A DNA stretch of 64,000 nucleotides from Anabas testudineus (Eukaryota > Chordata > Actinopteri > Anabantiformes > Anabantidae): positions 20,495,333-20,559,332 of the forward strand of contig NC_046614.1 in the NCBI RefSeq assembly GCF_900324465.2, given 5' to 3'. Position 1 is the first letter of the stretch; each line of letters begins with the position of its first letter. This document shows positions 18,122 to 29,026 of the stretch, in pieces. The notes under the pieces were generated by a model. That model worked only from the letters and a program-made list of their open reading frames with translations, did no database searches and was not told the origin of the DNA. The position numbers were made by a program, and so were the translations under genes.

Positions 18122-19760
18122 ATGCCCAAAAGTGATACCTGGCCAGGTAGCGTTGGATTAGAGACGATGACAGGCATGGACAGTGCTGGCAGCTGTGACA
18201 GCGTTGTTAGTGCTAATTCTGGCTTTGTAAGAGACTGACCTCACGCACTTTGATCTGTGAGTGTATTGTTCTAAAGACTTCACAAATATGAAATACTCTC
18301 TTATGTATTATAGAGTGATGACAGTCTGGGGCATCTCTCTGCTGAAGAGAAGGCTTGTCTCATGTTTTTGGAGGAGACTATTGATTCTTTGGATACTGAG
18401 GAGGACAGTGGACTGTCCAATGACGAACCCGACCAACTGCCTGGTCCCGGTAACGTTGCTACCAAACTGGCTGACCTTTCAGCCTCCATGAACAAAACCA
18501 AGTTCAATGGTAAGTTAATTTCTGTGGTAGATTCAGAATTAGCTCTACAGTAATAAATTAAGTGAAGCACATTCTAGTGATAAACATGCTCTTGTTTGTC
18601 TTTTAGGTTCACTGAAACCTGTATCTACAGAACCCTTAAAGGAAAATGTTGACACCAAACCCATGTATAGCTACCTGGTTCCTACACCTCTAGTTTTGGC
18701 GGGTAGCCCTCCACGTTCTCTGCCCGGTACTAAACTGGACAATCCCCCAGACAAGAACCTACGCTGTAAGGCTCAGGTCACTCCATCAAGCAACAACGTT
18801 GGCCACAAAAACCAGAAACCTGTTGCTCCCCCAGTTCCTTTAGAGGTTAATGTGGTGATACCTCCTCCAACAAAACCAAGGGACTACTCATTCAGACCAG
18901 CTGAGGGTCCTTTACCTAGAGGACCTCTGTCCTATGATGCGCTCGTTCATCTGCGGAGGAATGCCTCAACAAAGAAGACCCCCTTGTGTCCCACAGTTGA
19001 TCACACTATAGACGTGGCCAAGCATCATCCTGCCACAATGGAAGGTCAAAACCCTGGAAAACTACCAAGATCTGACGGATCCCATTTAGAAGCGTCCAAG
19101 TCTAAGAGTGGTCCTCCAGTTATGGCCCCTAAACCTAAAAGGATTCCTGCCAACATATCTGTGAAAACACAAAATGAAGTAATGTCGACCTCTGACTTGT
19201 CAGACAGTGTCAAGCATGCTTCAGATCCCCAGGTAGTGAGACTGGAAGCTTTGCAGAAACTTGGCCTCTTAAAGGAACAGGAGCAAGAAAACGAGACAGT
19301 AACTCCACCGTCTCCCACTAAATCCCACATCTCCTCGTTGGACCCACTACCCAATAGATTTATTAGAGGTCCACCAAATGTTAACCCATCAAGGTCCCCA
19401 TCATTTAGTTATTCTCAAGTGGCCACAGAGCCCAAGAACAGGTCTCTACAGAGCAGTTCCAGTTTCCACCACTGTTCCAGACGTGACCATCAGCCTGTAT
19501 CTACACCACATCCTGCTCAAGTCAATGGGTTGAGAGCAGCTGGTCTGGAACGCTCTGCTACGCTGGACAACCACAAAAACGGTGGAAATGGTCCTGAGCT
19601 GCGACACACAACAGCAGCTGGACAAAACAAAACCAACACCGCAGCTCAGCCCGTATCCCACAAGTCCTCAAACGCAGTTCCGTACACTGTGATGGTGGTG
19701 CCTGGGATGGGAACTGATCGAAAAGAAGCCCTCAGAAAGCTGGGACTGCTCAAACAATAA
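18122..19760 (+). CDS. sarg: Specifically androgen-regulated gene protein homologue (C1orf116/SARG)
   Basis: Exons 18122-18226, 18314-18509 and 18607-19760 encode about 484 residues. The N-terminus (MPKSDTWPGS, then SCDSVVSANSGF) and CLMFLEETIDSLDTEEDSG match human C1orf116. Two copies of a short motif, RLEALQKLGLLKEQ in the middle and RKEALRKLGLLKQ at the very end, match the two family motifs, the last being the human C-terminus. Between them the protein is Pro/Ser-rich and probably disordered, with KPKRIPANI equivalent to the human KPRKLPPNI segment. No transmembrane segment or enzyme domain is visible. In mammals the protein is cytoplasmic and epithelial, with poorly defined function. Position next to yod1 and pfkfb2 repeats the human order at 1q32.1. 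Paralogue PROSER2 is the main alternative; synteny and the ends favour SARG. Confidence 0.88.
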
Positions 19761-20500
19761 GATACGTAAACAGCAGCGGTAAATACAGTGCTCCATTCAA
19801 GAGCAGCATCAGCTTAAAGAGAGTTAGAGCATTAAATTAGATCTTGGCACACGGGCAAACTAAAGCAGAAGAGGATAAAGAAGAGGAATCATTTAAAGGG
19901 CAATACAAGCACTTTTAATTTGGGTCATGGTTGCATACTTATTTGAGGGCAGTTTTTTCCTATGACTACTGTTCATCTGTACTTAAATTACATAACAATG
20001 CAGCATTTCGAGTCCCTGAGGCTCTGGATTTGCTAAACATTATTTGTAATAATTCAGCAATAAAAATTTATATTGTAACAAGCCTTAATGTGAACAAAAA
20101 ACACATTTTAGTATGGGGCTACGGTTGTGAAGCCTCATTAAGGGTTTTCCATTAATTTTGCTTCTTTTTCCTAACATTGTAGGAACTTTGTCACTGCCCT
20201 CAAATTCTACAGGAGACATTAGCTCAAATCAATGGAAATTTCAACTTATGTGCCTTTAAATGGACTGTTGAGCATTTTTTGGTTGTGCAGCTCATGATTT
20301 TAAAAACAAAACTTTGTAAGTATTTTGCTGTGATTTTTTAGTGTTTTCTAAGCTGCAGCAGCTATCTGCAATACATAAATAATACAATGTGATGTATCAA
20401 TAGATCACCTATTTGTTTCTACTACTCTTTTATACAGTATAAATTGTTGGACGGTCTTAAAATATTTGACAAGCTCATCCAGAATGAATAAAATGATAAT
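19761..20500 (+). other. sarg: 3' UTR of the SARG homologue
   Basis: Non-coding, with AATAAA at about 20059 and 20487 as candidate ends. A 74-codon frame at 19931-20155 has no recognisable product. Confidence 0.45.
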
Positions 20501-22100
20501 GTGATGATTTCTACCTACTCTTTATCTTAATAACAACATTTTTTTAAAAGCATATTTGAATGATGCAAGGTTACTGTTCTGTTTCGACAGTTTGCTCTGG
20601 GATTTCATATCTCATTTCCTCAAGCTCTTAATGGTTTTGCTTTTACAGACTCAAGGCACAAAGACACAAAGTTCCACTTAATTCAGTCAAACCTCTATCC
20701 CTGTGAACCAGCACAGTGACTTTACATCTCAGCATCATCCAACACCTCACTTACAGAATGTCTATCAGTCATACGACTCATCTTACACGCCTCTCGGGCA
20801 AAGAGAAAGCCTTCTCAGCAGCCTCCATTATCAGATTATCTTGAGCCCAACCTCTGTGTGAACTTAGCAGACCAGTGCTTTCCTTTCTCTGAATTCTTGG
20901 TATCGTTGCATGCAAGACTTTTAATTCCTACTCGTGACTTATCTGAATGGCTATTAGTGTGTTACGTAACAGTCCTGAAGCCTGAACTGAATTAGATTGG
21001 GTTGATTGTTACAAGAATCAATTACAGCTGCCTTTTGTACCGTTATCTCTCAGTAAGGCCAGAGGCTCCTGTACTGGCTAGTACCTCTGTCTAGTGTGTC
21101 TGCGCACAGGGTGTCAGATTTTGAAAGTGACACAGGTCTGTGTAGGTTAACAAATATAAAAAAATAGATGAAGAAATTTTAGCTATAGCCAGAACAGGAA
21201 ATATAATAAATGGAAATACAATTTTTCTGATTTGGCAGGTGCTTTTATCACAAGCGTCTTACAACTAGGATACAAGGTACAAGGGTCTTGCCTAAGGACT
21301 CCTACTGGTGGTTGGCCACAGCCGGGATTCAAACCCTGGTCTCGAGCTGCAGAAAGAATTGTTTCCTTTCTACAATATATACAGTATACAGAGCACAGGA
21401 ACATCAAAATATATCAAATAATATATTATTAAAATAAATCTGTGCAACCTTATATCAGGTTTTACTAATATCAAATATATATTATAGTTCAAACATTACA
21501 GGTTATTTAAACTTTATTAGACTTTAGTAAAGTCACACCAAAATCCACAATGCTGAGCCCAGAGGTCAGAGTTATAAATTAGCCTCTTGGCTAAAACACA
21601 TTTACAGTAAATGCTAATTACTGTGCAATGTCCCTGAAATATAGAAAAATAAATAAAACATTTAATATGAGTTAAATGTCTACAACTAACTTTAAATTGC
21701 TTGAAAAAGTAAATTAACCATAAAGTGAAAGCATTAATTTATTTGATCTGTTCAGCAGCAAGTGCAGAATTTTAAGTGTTAGATAAGCAGCAGAAGAAAA
21801 CTGGAAATTAGGAAAATACATTAGGAGTTGAAGTCTCACAGTGGACAAATGTAATTTAAGCACAGTGCAAAAATTAAAAGTTGCAATTATCGTACTGTAG
21901 GAAGCATTTTGTTCAAAAGTAACATTTAAAATATGATTTACTGTGCAACAACTGACACAACTGGACTGTACATATTCATTTCTGTTAAGCAGTGGTTATC
22001 AAAAATTCAACTTATAATCATTTAAAATCAATGTGTAAGTCAAAACCAGCTGACAATGAAATGCAATAGTGTAGGTAGGCCATGGGAAATTCCAGTCCTT
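20501..22100. other. Convergent intergenic stretch between the SARG homologue and kif17
   Basis: AT-rich DNA between the ends of the two convergent genes. On the - strand, TTTATT (AATAAA in the kif17 sense) at about 21738 and 21512 are candidate kif17 poly(A) signals. One degenerate interspersed repeat is present at 21225-21350. No gene was recognised. This stretch is the junction between gene blocks that are separate in human. Confidence 0.5.
21225..21350 (+). mobile_element. Degenerate interspersed repeat (SINE-like)
   Basis: Contains GCTTTTATCACAAGCGTCTT and, about 85 bases later, a B-box-like GGGATTCAAACCCTGGTCTC. This pairing is common in short interspersed repeats of fish genomes. The copy is diverged and its ends are unclear. 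The family was assigned from memory of the pattern only. Confidence 0.5.
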
Positions 22101-25100
22101 TCATATCTCCTCATTATAGATGTGAGGTTTGCTTTTTTTGCGCTTCACCTTACCATTGGATACATGGACACCCAATGACTCCAGGCGGAAGGGACGAGGC
22201 AGCATGGCGTCCGAGCTGACAGGTGGGTTCATGATGGCACCGCTCACATTCAGGTGGGTCGCCCCATTAACCAGTGGAGGAGAGTGGATAGCTGTAGAGA
22301 GAGCAGCAACATAAGAAGCAAATATGACTGCTGCTGTATCTCTATTAAAAACTACAAACAATTTTTATTTTGAGAAATTTGTTTAATCATTAAAGGTCAT
22401 TATTTTGCAACTATAATTTTTTTTATACATAAAAAAATTAAGTTTTCCAGAGGGTTCTCCAGTGTAAACTTCATTATTTTTGTTCAGGTTATTATGATCT
22501 TGGCTTTATTAAGTTGCTCCCACTAGAAGCACTGACCCTTCAGAAACCAAACACCAGAGTTGCACATAATGATGACATCATGCATATTTAACACGGTGAG
22601 AAAGATCTGACATCACTCTGTGATGGTTTAATTCAAAATTAACTGAACTACTATATGTCATTATTTGTAGTCTCTCTTATTTATTAAGTTAGTATCAGTG
22701 AGTTACTTTTGTGTCCCTTTGTAGCATCACTCCCGAGCAGCTGGCTGGCTCTCTTTGGTTTGAAGTAGTTGTTAACGATGTTCTCACTGTCACTGCGGTC
22801 CAGCATTTCCTTATATCGGTCCTCTTCCACCTGCTAAAACAGACAGGGGTGTCAGTTTTTGTGTGACTAGCGGGTTTGTATAGAACATAAATACATAAAC
22901 GCACCATGAGCGGCTCTCCACTGTCTGCAGCTGAGCCTCTGTGAGGAGAATTATTTGGAGGAACTGCTATGAGAATTAAACAAACCAAAATCATTTACTC
23001 ATGTATAGTCTTATTAGCTGCATCATTACTAAACACTTTCATACTATGTGCCGCCTTCATATGTTTCACCTGAAGGCAGCGTTGTTTTCTGCACTGTCAC
23101 ATCTGGTAGTCTCCAAATGCCGTTTTCCTCATCCCATACTGCTTCTTTCTTTAGACGGTCCAGGTTGCTGTAGTTGCAGTCACGTCGCACCAGAGGCACC
23201 ATGCGCTCCAGCAGGCCATGCAGCAGTTGGCCCTCCCTCTCCAGGCGCCGAATAGTCGCCAAGTAGTCGTTCCTCTCCGCCTCAAATTCTGCCTGCAGGT
23301 CACGAATCTCCAGTTTGGCTGCTTTCAGCTGTCCCAACAGATTTATGTGATTTTATGGCTGGGTGGTAGAGCACATAACTCAGCTCTTAACAATTAACAT
23401 TGCAAAAACTTTGCAATGTTAATTTAACACATAATCTATTATGAATTATTATGCACCTCTAGCTGCAGCCAAAATTTGTGTTTTTCTTGAGACGAAAAGA
23501 ATCTGTTACTCTACATTTGTCCTATGTTTGCTGTGACCTACCTTGCTCTGCATCTTTAACAGCATTTGGCTTTTAGCATAGACTTCATCCTGGATGCAAT
23601 TGTAGACATTCAACAGCACATTTTCACTCTCTTCATTGTTCTGTGACAGAGCCTGTACAAGCTGAACTTTCCTTAGGTGTGCAAGGTTCTTCCTCTGCCT
23701 GTGTTTCTGCTGCAATTCTTTGTTTCTGGCCTGCTCTCCTCCTACCACCTCCTGCTCCAGCTGCTGCAGCCTGTGGAGTAGACCGGACGAATAGGGATGA
23801 TGCATGATGAGTAAGTAGTAAAATAATCTCAACAAACTATGTTAAAACTGGAAACAAATAATTAATCCCATTGACAAACCCTGATATAAATATGATATAC
23901 TCATCACATTTTTCATCTAACATAAATAACATAAAATAAATTATTTCTGCACTGTCATTAGACATAACATGCAAGACACCATGATGATAACGTGTCACAC
24001 TGTGCACGTATGTCTGTGTGGGTAGGTTTGCCATAGATGCCTACAAACCTTTCCAGGGCATGTTTCTGGTCCAAAGTCCCTTCTGTGTTTATACAAGGTG
24101 AGTCTAAGGGCCCATCCCTGCGTGGACTTTTCTGGACACCATCTTCTGCACTAAGCTCATCAGGCTGCCTCCCCAACATAAAGAATAACATCCGATTTTG
24201 AATAATGCACTGTTAAATCTTTGTTGTCAGTAATTATTTCAGATAGTTGTTCCCTCATTTAAGAAGTACAACATTTTGTGCATGTAGTGGTGTAGTTGTA
24301 CTCTGGACTGTACCGTGGTCAAAGACATTTCTGCAGTTGTACTCTGGTGCTCTGGATCCGCACAGAGACAGAGCTCTTCTTCTGCAATCTGTGTTATACA
24401 GCTGGTGCTCACTAACATTGGGGAATAAAACAATATAAAGCAATGTCAGGATGTGCAAAACTACTAAAACTACATTGTAGTATTGTTTGTTGGTATGGTG
24501 ATATTAAATTCTGATACCATTCTTTTGGACAGAGCTCCCTCTGCTGGCCTGAGTCTTCTCCAAGGGAGATAGCTTGGATTCATATGAGGAACGCAGGGCA
24601 GCAATATCCTCTTGTAGCTTTGCTTTGGATTCCTGCTGCGCATTGTAGTCAGCCTGCAACTTGGCCAGCTTTTCTTCGTACTCCTGTGGAGAGAGTTGTA
24701 TACAGACCCATAAATCACAGGATTCTTATTCAATACATGTAGGGATAAGACGTGATTATGTGTTAGTGTGTGAATAGCCTTTAGTTGCCTCTTTAATCTT
24801 CTCCTTGTCGGCTTCTGTAGTGCTGGACTGTGGCCTTGAAGAAAGATCAGAGCACTGCTCAGACAACTGACTGGCCAGAGCTGCATGATAAACACAAAGA
24901 CAACACAAGACCTTTATAGCACATAATAAAACTCATTTATTAAACAGTGAAACATCTCACAACTGCTACATTTAAATCATTCAGCAATATTTATATAAAA
25001 CATGTTATCTAATCACAAAACACAGATCTTTCATTTACTTGAAAGGTTAGAAGAGCCCGGCTGGCCTGACAGGAGTGCCCGCAACTTCTTGATCTCTTCT

Positions 25101-27252
25101 TGATACTCTCGGAGCAGAGCGTCCTTGGGGTCCTCATTGACACGGGGTCTATTCTGGATGCTTTTAGCCCGGTTTGCATAGCGCAGAGTGCTCAAGCTTT
25201 CCTCATAGTTGTTATCTGCAGGGGAGAGACAGGCGATCATCAAGGTGCGTGTATTTCCTCCCAGAGAGTCCTGCAGTAGCCTCGTCAGCTTGGAGTCTCG
25301 ATAGGGTATGTATTTGGAGCGTCCATCAACCAGGGCAGAGATGACGTTTCCCAGTGCCGACAGAGAGAGGTTGATCTTGGTGGCCTCACGTAGCCGCTCA
25401 CCAGTCGCACCAGTTTTCGACTGACGCTCGCTTCCTGCCAGGTCAACAAGGTTGAGTTTACCTGCTCGTAGATGGTCTTGGCCAGCTTCATCTTAAAATA
25501 TGTGGTGATAAAGAGAATGGAACTTTAACAGTTTGTCCTCTGGAATTTTCAATTATGCAATAAATTCAGGTGAATACTGTCAAACAAAACATCTGCAGGA
25601 AATACAGATATTTTCAATGCAAAGTCCCCAATATAAATAAATAAATTTGACAATTTTTGTACTCCATCTTAGAATATTGATCTCGCTCTTGATGACTTGT
25701 GTACACCATAGACTACAAGAGAAAACTGATCTTGAAAACACGCTGAGCATGTCTTAATGGTGAGGTAAATTTCACTTGAATGTTGCTGCGGGCATTATTA
25801 AACTCTACAACATGCCCCTACATGCAAGTATTTCTTTATCACACAGTAAACAGATGATAAATATGATTTAGTGTTAAAAGTACAGTATAATAGTTTGTGT
25901 TTACCAGTGCTGCAGATCTCCAGGTGGATGGAGAAGATTGAGTGGGAGCGGGAGGAGTCTTTGTTCATTAGCGTGTAGGCCACTGCCCGGTTTTTCCAGC
26001 CCTGCAGTATAATTCTCTCACACTCACCCACACTGTGCACAGTGTGCATGGAAAGGTACTGCACATAGACCCCGCGCTCTGGGTGCTCTTTCAACTAGTC
26101 ATTCATCAGCCACACACACACAGAATCAGAATTTGTCACCCTGCTCAAACACATTGACCTTCAAGGACTCATGTAACTACTGTGCTTTTAAATCACCATA
26201 GCAACTCCTACAGTACTGTGCACAAAACATAGGCACTATGTTCACTGTCTGAGAAACAGGTTTCATAATCATTGACCTTAACTAAACAAAAAAACATGCT
26301 TGGCATGTGATGTTGCAGTGTAGTCTCTTTTATCAGGAAAATTGTGCTTCCTTACTTCCAATCTCTGTTTGGTGTTGTTTCCCAAAAGGTCTCTGATTTC
26401 TTCATTGTATATCTCCAAGTAGGAGGCCCTCACCAGGAATTTTGTATTTTCTGCACACTAGCTTGTACATACACATACATACATATATATATATTAAAAG
26501 ATTCTGAGGACACAAGTTCAGGCAAGTCTGGACAAAGACAAAAGCATCAAACTGTAGAAGGTATGCACACGGCCCAAATGCAGCAAAAGCTACACACAGT
26601 AAAAGGCCTTTGCACTTTTGGCATGAACTACATATACATTTGTGAGATGGATGAATGTGGTAATATAATGCTAATTAAGGTTGCCGAACCTACCTGAATA
26701 CTCTCAAAGATGTGCTCAAAGGCCCGTGGGATGACTCCCCTCTGCGATGCAGGGTCTGACAACCCCTGCATTGTGAAAGACTTACCACTTCCAGTTTGTC
26801 CATAGGCAAAAATCGTGCCATTGTAACCCTCAGTGACACCCTATATAGAAAAAGAAAGACCCTACTGACCTTTGGTAATGACAGCACACTGCAATATTTA
26901 GGCTACTTAAGATTGACTGAGGGTATCCAGTGACAACAATGCTACCTTTGTAATGGCTATGTGTCCATACTGCTGAGTGCAGGTATGGAAAGAAAAACAC
27001 AAACTGTTTCCAGGTACTTACCTCGACCAAAGGATAGGCAATCTCATTGTACATCTGCTCAGTGGTTTGATCAATGAAATAGGTCCCATCAAAGGTGAAT
27101 TGTTTGGGTGGCTCATCTGCTGCTCCGGGCTTCTCTATGAAGCACTGGCACCGGTGCAGGTCCATGGACAGCGCCATCTTCGAGCCCAGAGCCTTCTCCC
27201 TGTCATTCAGGGGCCTGCACCTGACCACCACCTTCACCGACTCTGACCCCAT
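22101..27252 (-). CDS. kif17: Kinesin-like protein KIF17
   Basis: Plus-end homodimeric kinesin-2 motor of cilia and dendrites. Fourteen exons: 27252-27022, 26840-26694, 26457-26356, 26094-25905, 25491-25039, 24880-24789, 24683-24518, 24411-24314, 24164-24049, 23770-23542, 23328-23070, 22966-22905, 22830-22707, 22291-22101. Phases close and give about 819 residues. The motor domain starts [10 protein letters not shown], with the P-loop GQTGSGKS, switch [10 protein letters not shown] and switch [11 protein letters not shown]; the neck follows in [15 protein letters not shown]. Coiled-coil segments ([23 protein letters not shown]) lead to a conserved tail ([14 protein letters not shown]). The C-terminus has [10 protein letters not shown] and the basic KRKKSK, the ciliary/nuclear import signal of KIF17. 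The exon ending at 24789 has a GC donor (GAG|GCAACT). The acceptor before 22830 is a tandem NAG (tagcag), allowing one extra Gln. Neighbour sh2d5 is upstream on the same strand, as in human. Confidence 0.96.
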
Positions 27253-27640
27253 GTCTCACCATTCAAATGACAGATGATGGCAAAGAAAACACGCTCAATA
27301 TGCTTTATAAATACATGTCTACAGAGCTGAGGTGTAGCAAGATCCGCTAACGCTAACCTGGATAGTGCAATGAAAAGGTCCGTCTACTAAACACTCACAA
27401 AGTCCAGAAAGAAAGGCAAATGACCAGTGTACACCACACACACTATATCTAAAAAACAAATACTACATCCGAGAGGAGGCAGAGATATATCCAGAGTGCT
27501 GTCTGCCTTTGTCAGGCAGCTTAGCTCCGTGTCGCAGCAGGTTTCAGCCACTGTGCTTCTAGTCTAAAGGCATCTGGAAGTTGCCTAGCAACCGCACACA
27601 ACGGTCAGAAACGGCGGCCATTTTGGCGAAGAGGAAGTGA
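27253..27640 (-). promoter_or_regulatory. kif17: kif17 5' UTR and promoter with X-box
   Basis: GTTGCCTAGCAAC at 27580-27592 is a perfect X-box (GTTGCC, 1-base spacer, AGCAAC), about 330 bases before the kif17 start codon. A GGCCATTTTGG YY1-like element follows at about 27617. RFX factors drive ciliary genes through X-boxes, which fits the role of KIF17 in cilia. The transcription start is inferred to be near 27.5-27.6 kb. Confidence 0.6.
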
Positions 27641-29026
27641 AGGCGAAGGGTGAGTGGTTAAAAATATTATAAAAACTTTTCTACATTTACATTGTACTAC
27701 AAATCATAAATCAATAATTGTGAATTAAAAATGGTCACCTTCTAAATCATAGATCACTTTTATACAATTGTGAAGTAGAAATGTTCAACTTCTTAGCTGG
27801 AACGAGAACTCTGATGATGGGGTTTCTCCATCCATCAGTTAGCTACTTGCCATCCTTTTAAATGTAATAAATCTAAAATAATTAAACATTTAAATACCGA
27901 CTAACATTTCAGCTACCCTTCCAACATTGTGCAGTATATTTATTTATTAGCCCAATGTGTGCATCAGTAATGACACCATAAAAACATTTTTCCAAACATT
28001 TAAGCTAAGCTAAACTTAGCACTAAATGCTAGGCAGCAAAAAGAGATCACAACAGCTGGTGTTTTATATACACAATAATTGATTAAAGAAATCAAAACGC
28101 ATATCAAACCTATTTAACGTTTTTAAAATTATATTTGACAGATAATGGTATACACCTTGTTTGCTTGTATTAGCTAGTCTACACTTCCTACAATCCTCAA
28201 GAAGATCATTCAGATCATTGTTGGTCAACATGAACCAATCCAGTATTTCCACAAATAATTAAAATAAACTGCACACTAAACACAATAATTTGGACAGTCA
28301 GAAACACCTTTCAGTGTAAACAGTACATTTCAACAGCATGACAAACCACATCTAAAGTGATCACTTCATACAGTTACATCAACACCTCTCTAACTGTGGC
28401 GACCAAAGCTGAACATGACAATCTGATTAATATAACCGGATTATTTGGCCACTGAGTCTATAACATTTTTTATAAAGTAAGTGCACAAATTCACTGTGGG
28501 ATATAAAATATAACTGATGTCATGGCCACATTGTCTTACACTACGACACATCACTGTGCATAGTATTTCAGCTTAGATTAAGATTAAAGATTAAAATTCA
28601 ATTAAACCATAAAACTTGATCATATATATGAATGCAACGTGTTTACAATGCAAGAAAAAAAGAAAGACAAACAATTATGTCTTTGCCATCGGGTGCAACA
28701 ATATGAGTGAGTTCAGGAATTTAGTTTCACATCTTAAAACACCAATGAACTCTGATGCCTTAGAGCAAGCACATAGAGATATAAAAATATTTTTGTAAAA
28801 TTACATTTAAAAAAAACATAAGCAGCAAGCACAACATAATAAGTACCCTTTGATTAAATTACCTGTACAAGTGCCAAGACTTAATAGGTGCATTCTGTTT
28901 TACTGTTTGTGAAGACTCCCAATAACACCATGCGTGATAATATACAATATGTGCCAAAGAAAGAAAATTGTGTCACTTATTCTGGATCCCAGGCGTTTGC
29001 AGTACACCCATTCCAGTGTCCAGAGT
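27641..29026 (-). other. sh2d5 3' UTR and sh2d5-kif17 intergenic DNA
   Basis: AT-rich with no coding pattern on either strand. TTTATT motifs on the + strand, for example at about 27940, are AATAAA signals in the sh2d5 sense. Short frames at 28064-28252 (-), 28616-28798 (+) and 28934-29248 (+, overlapping the sh2d5 last exon) have no recognisable product. Confidence 0.4.
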
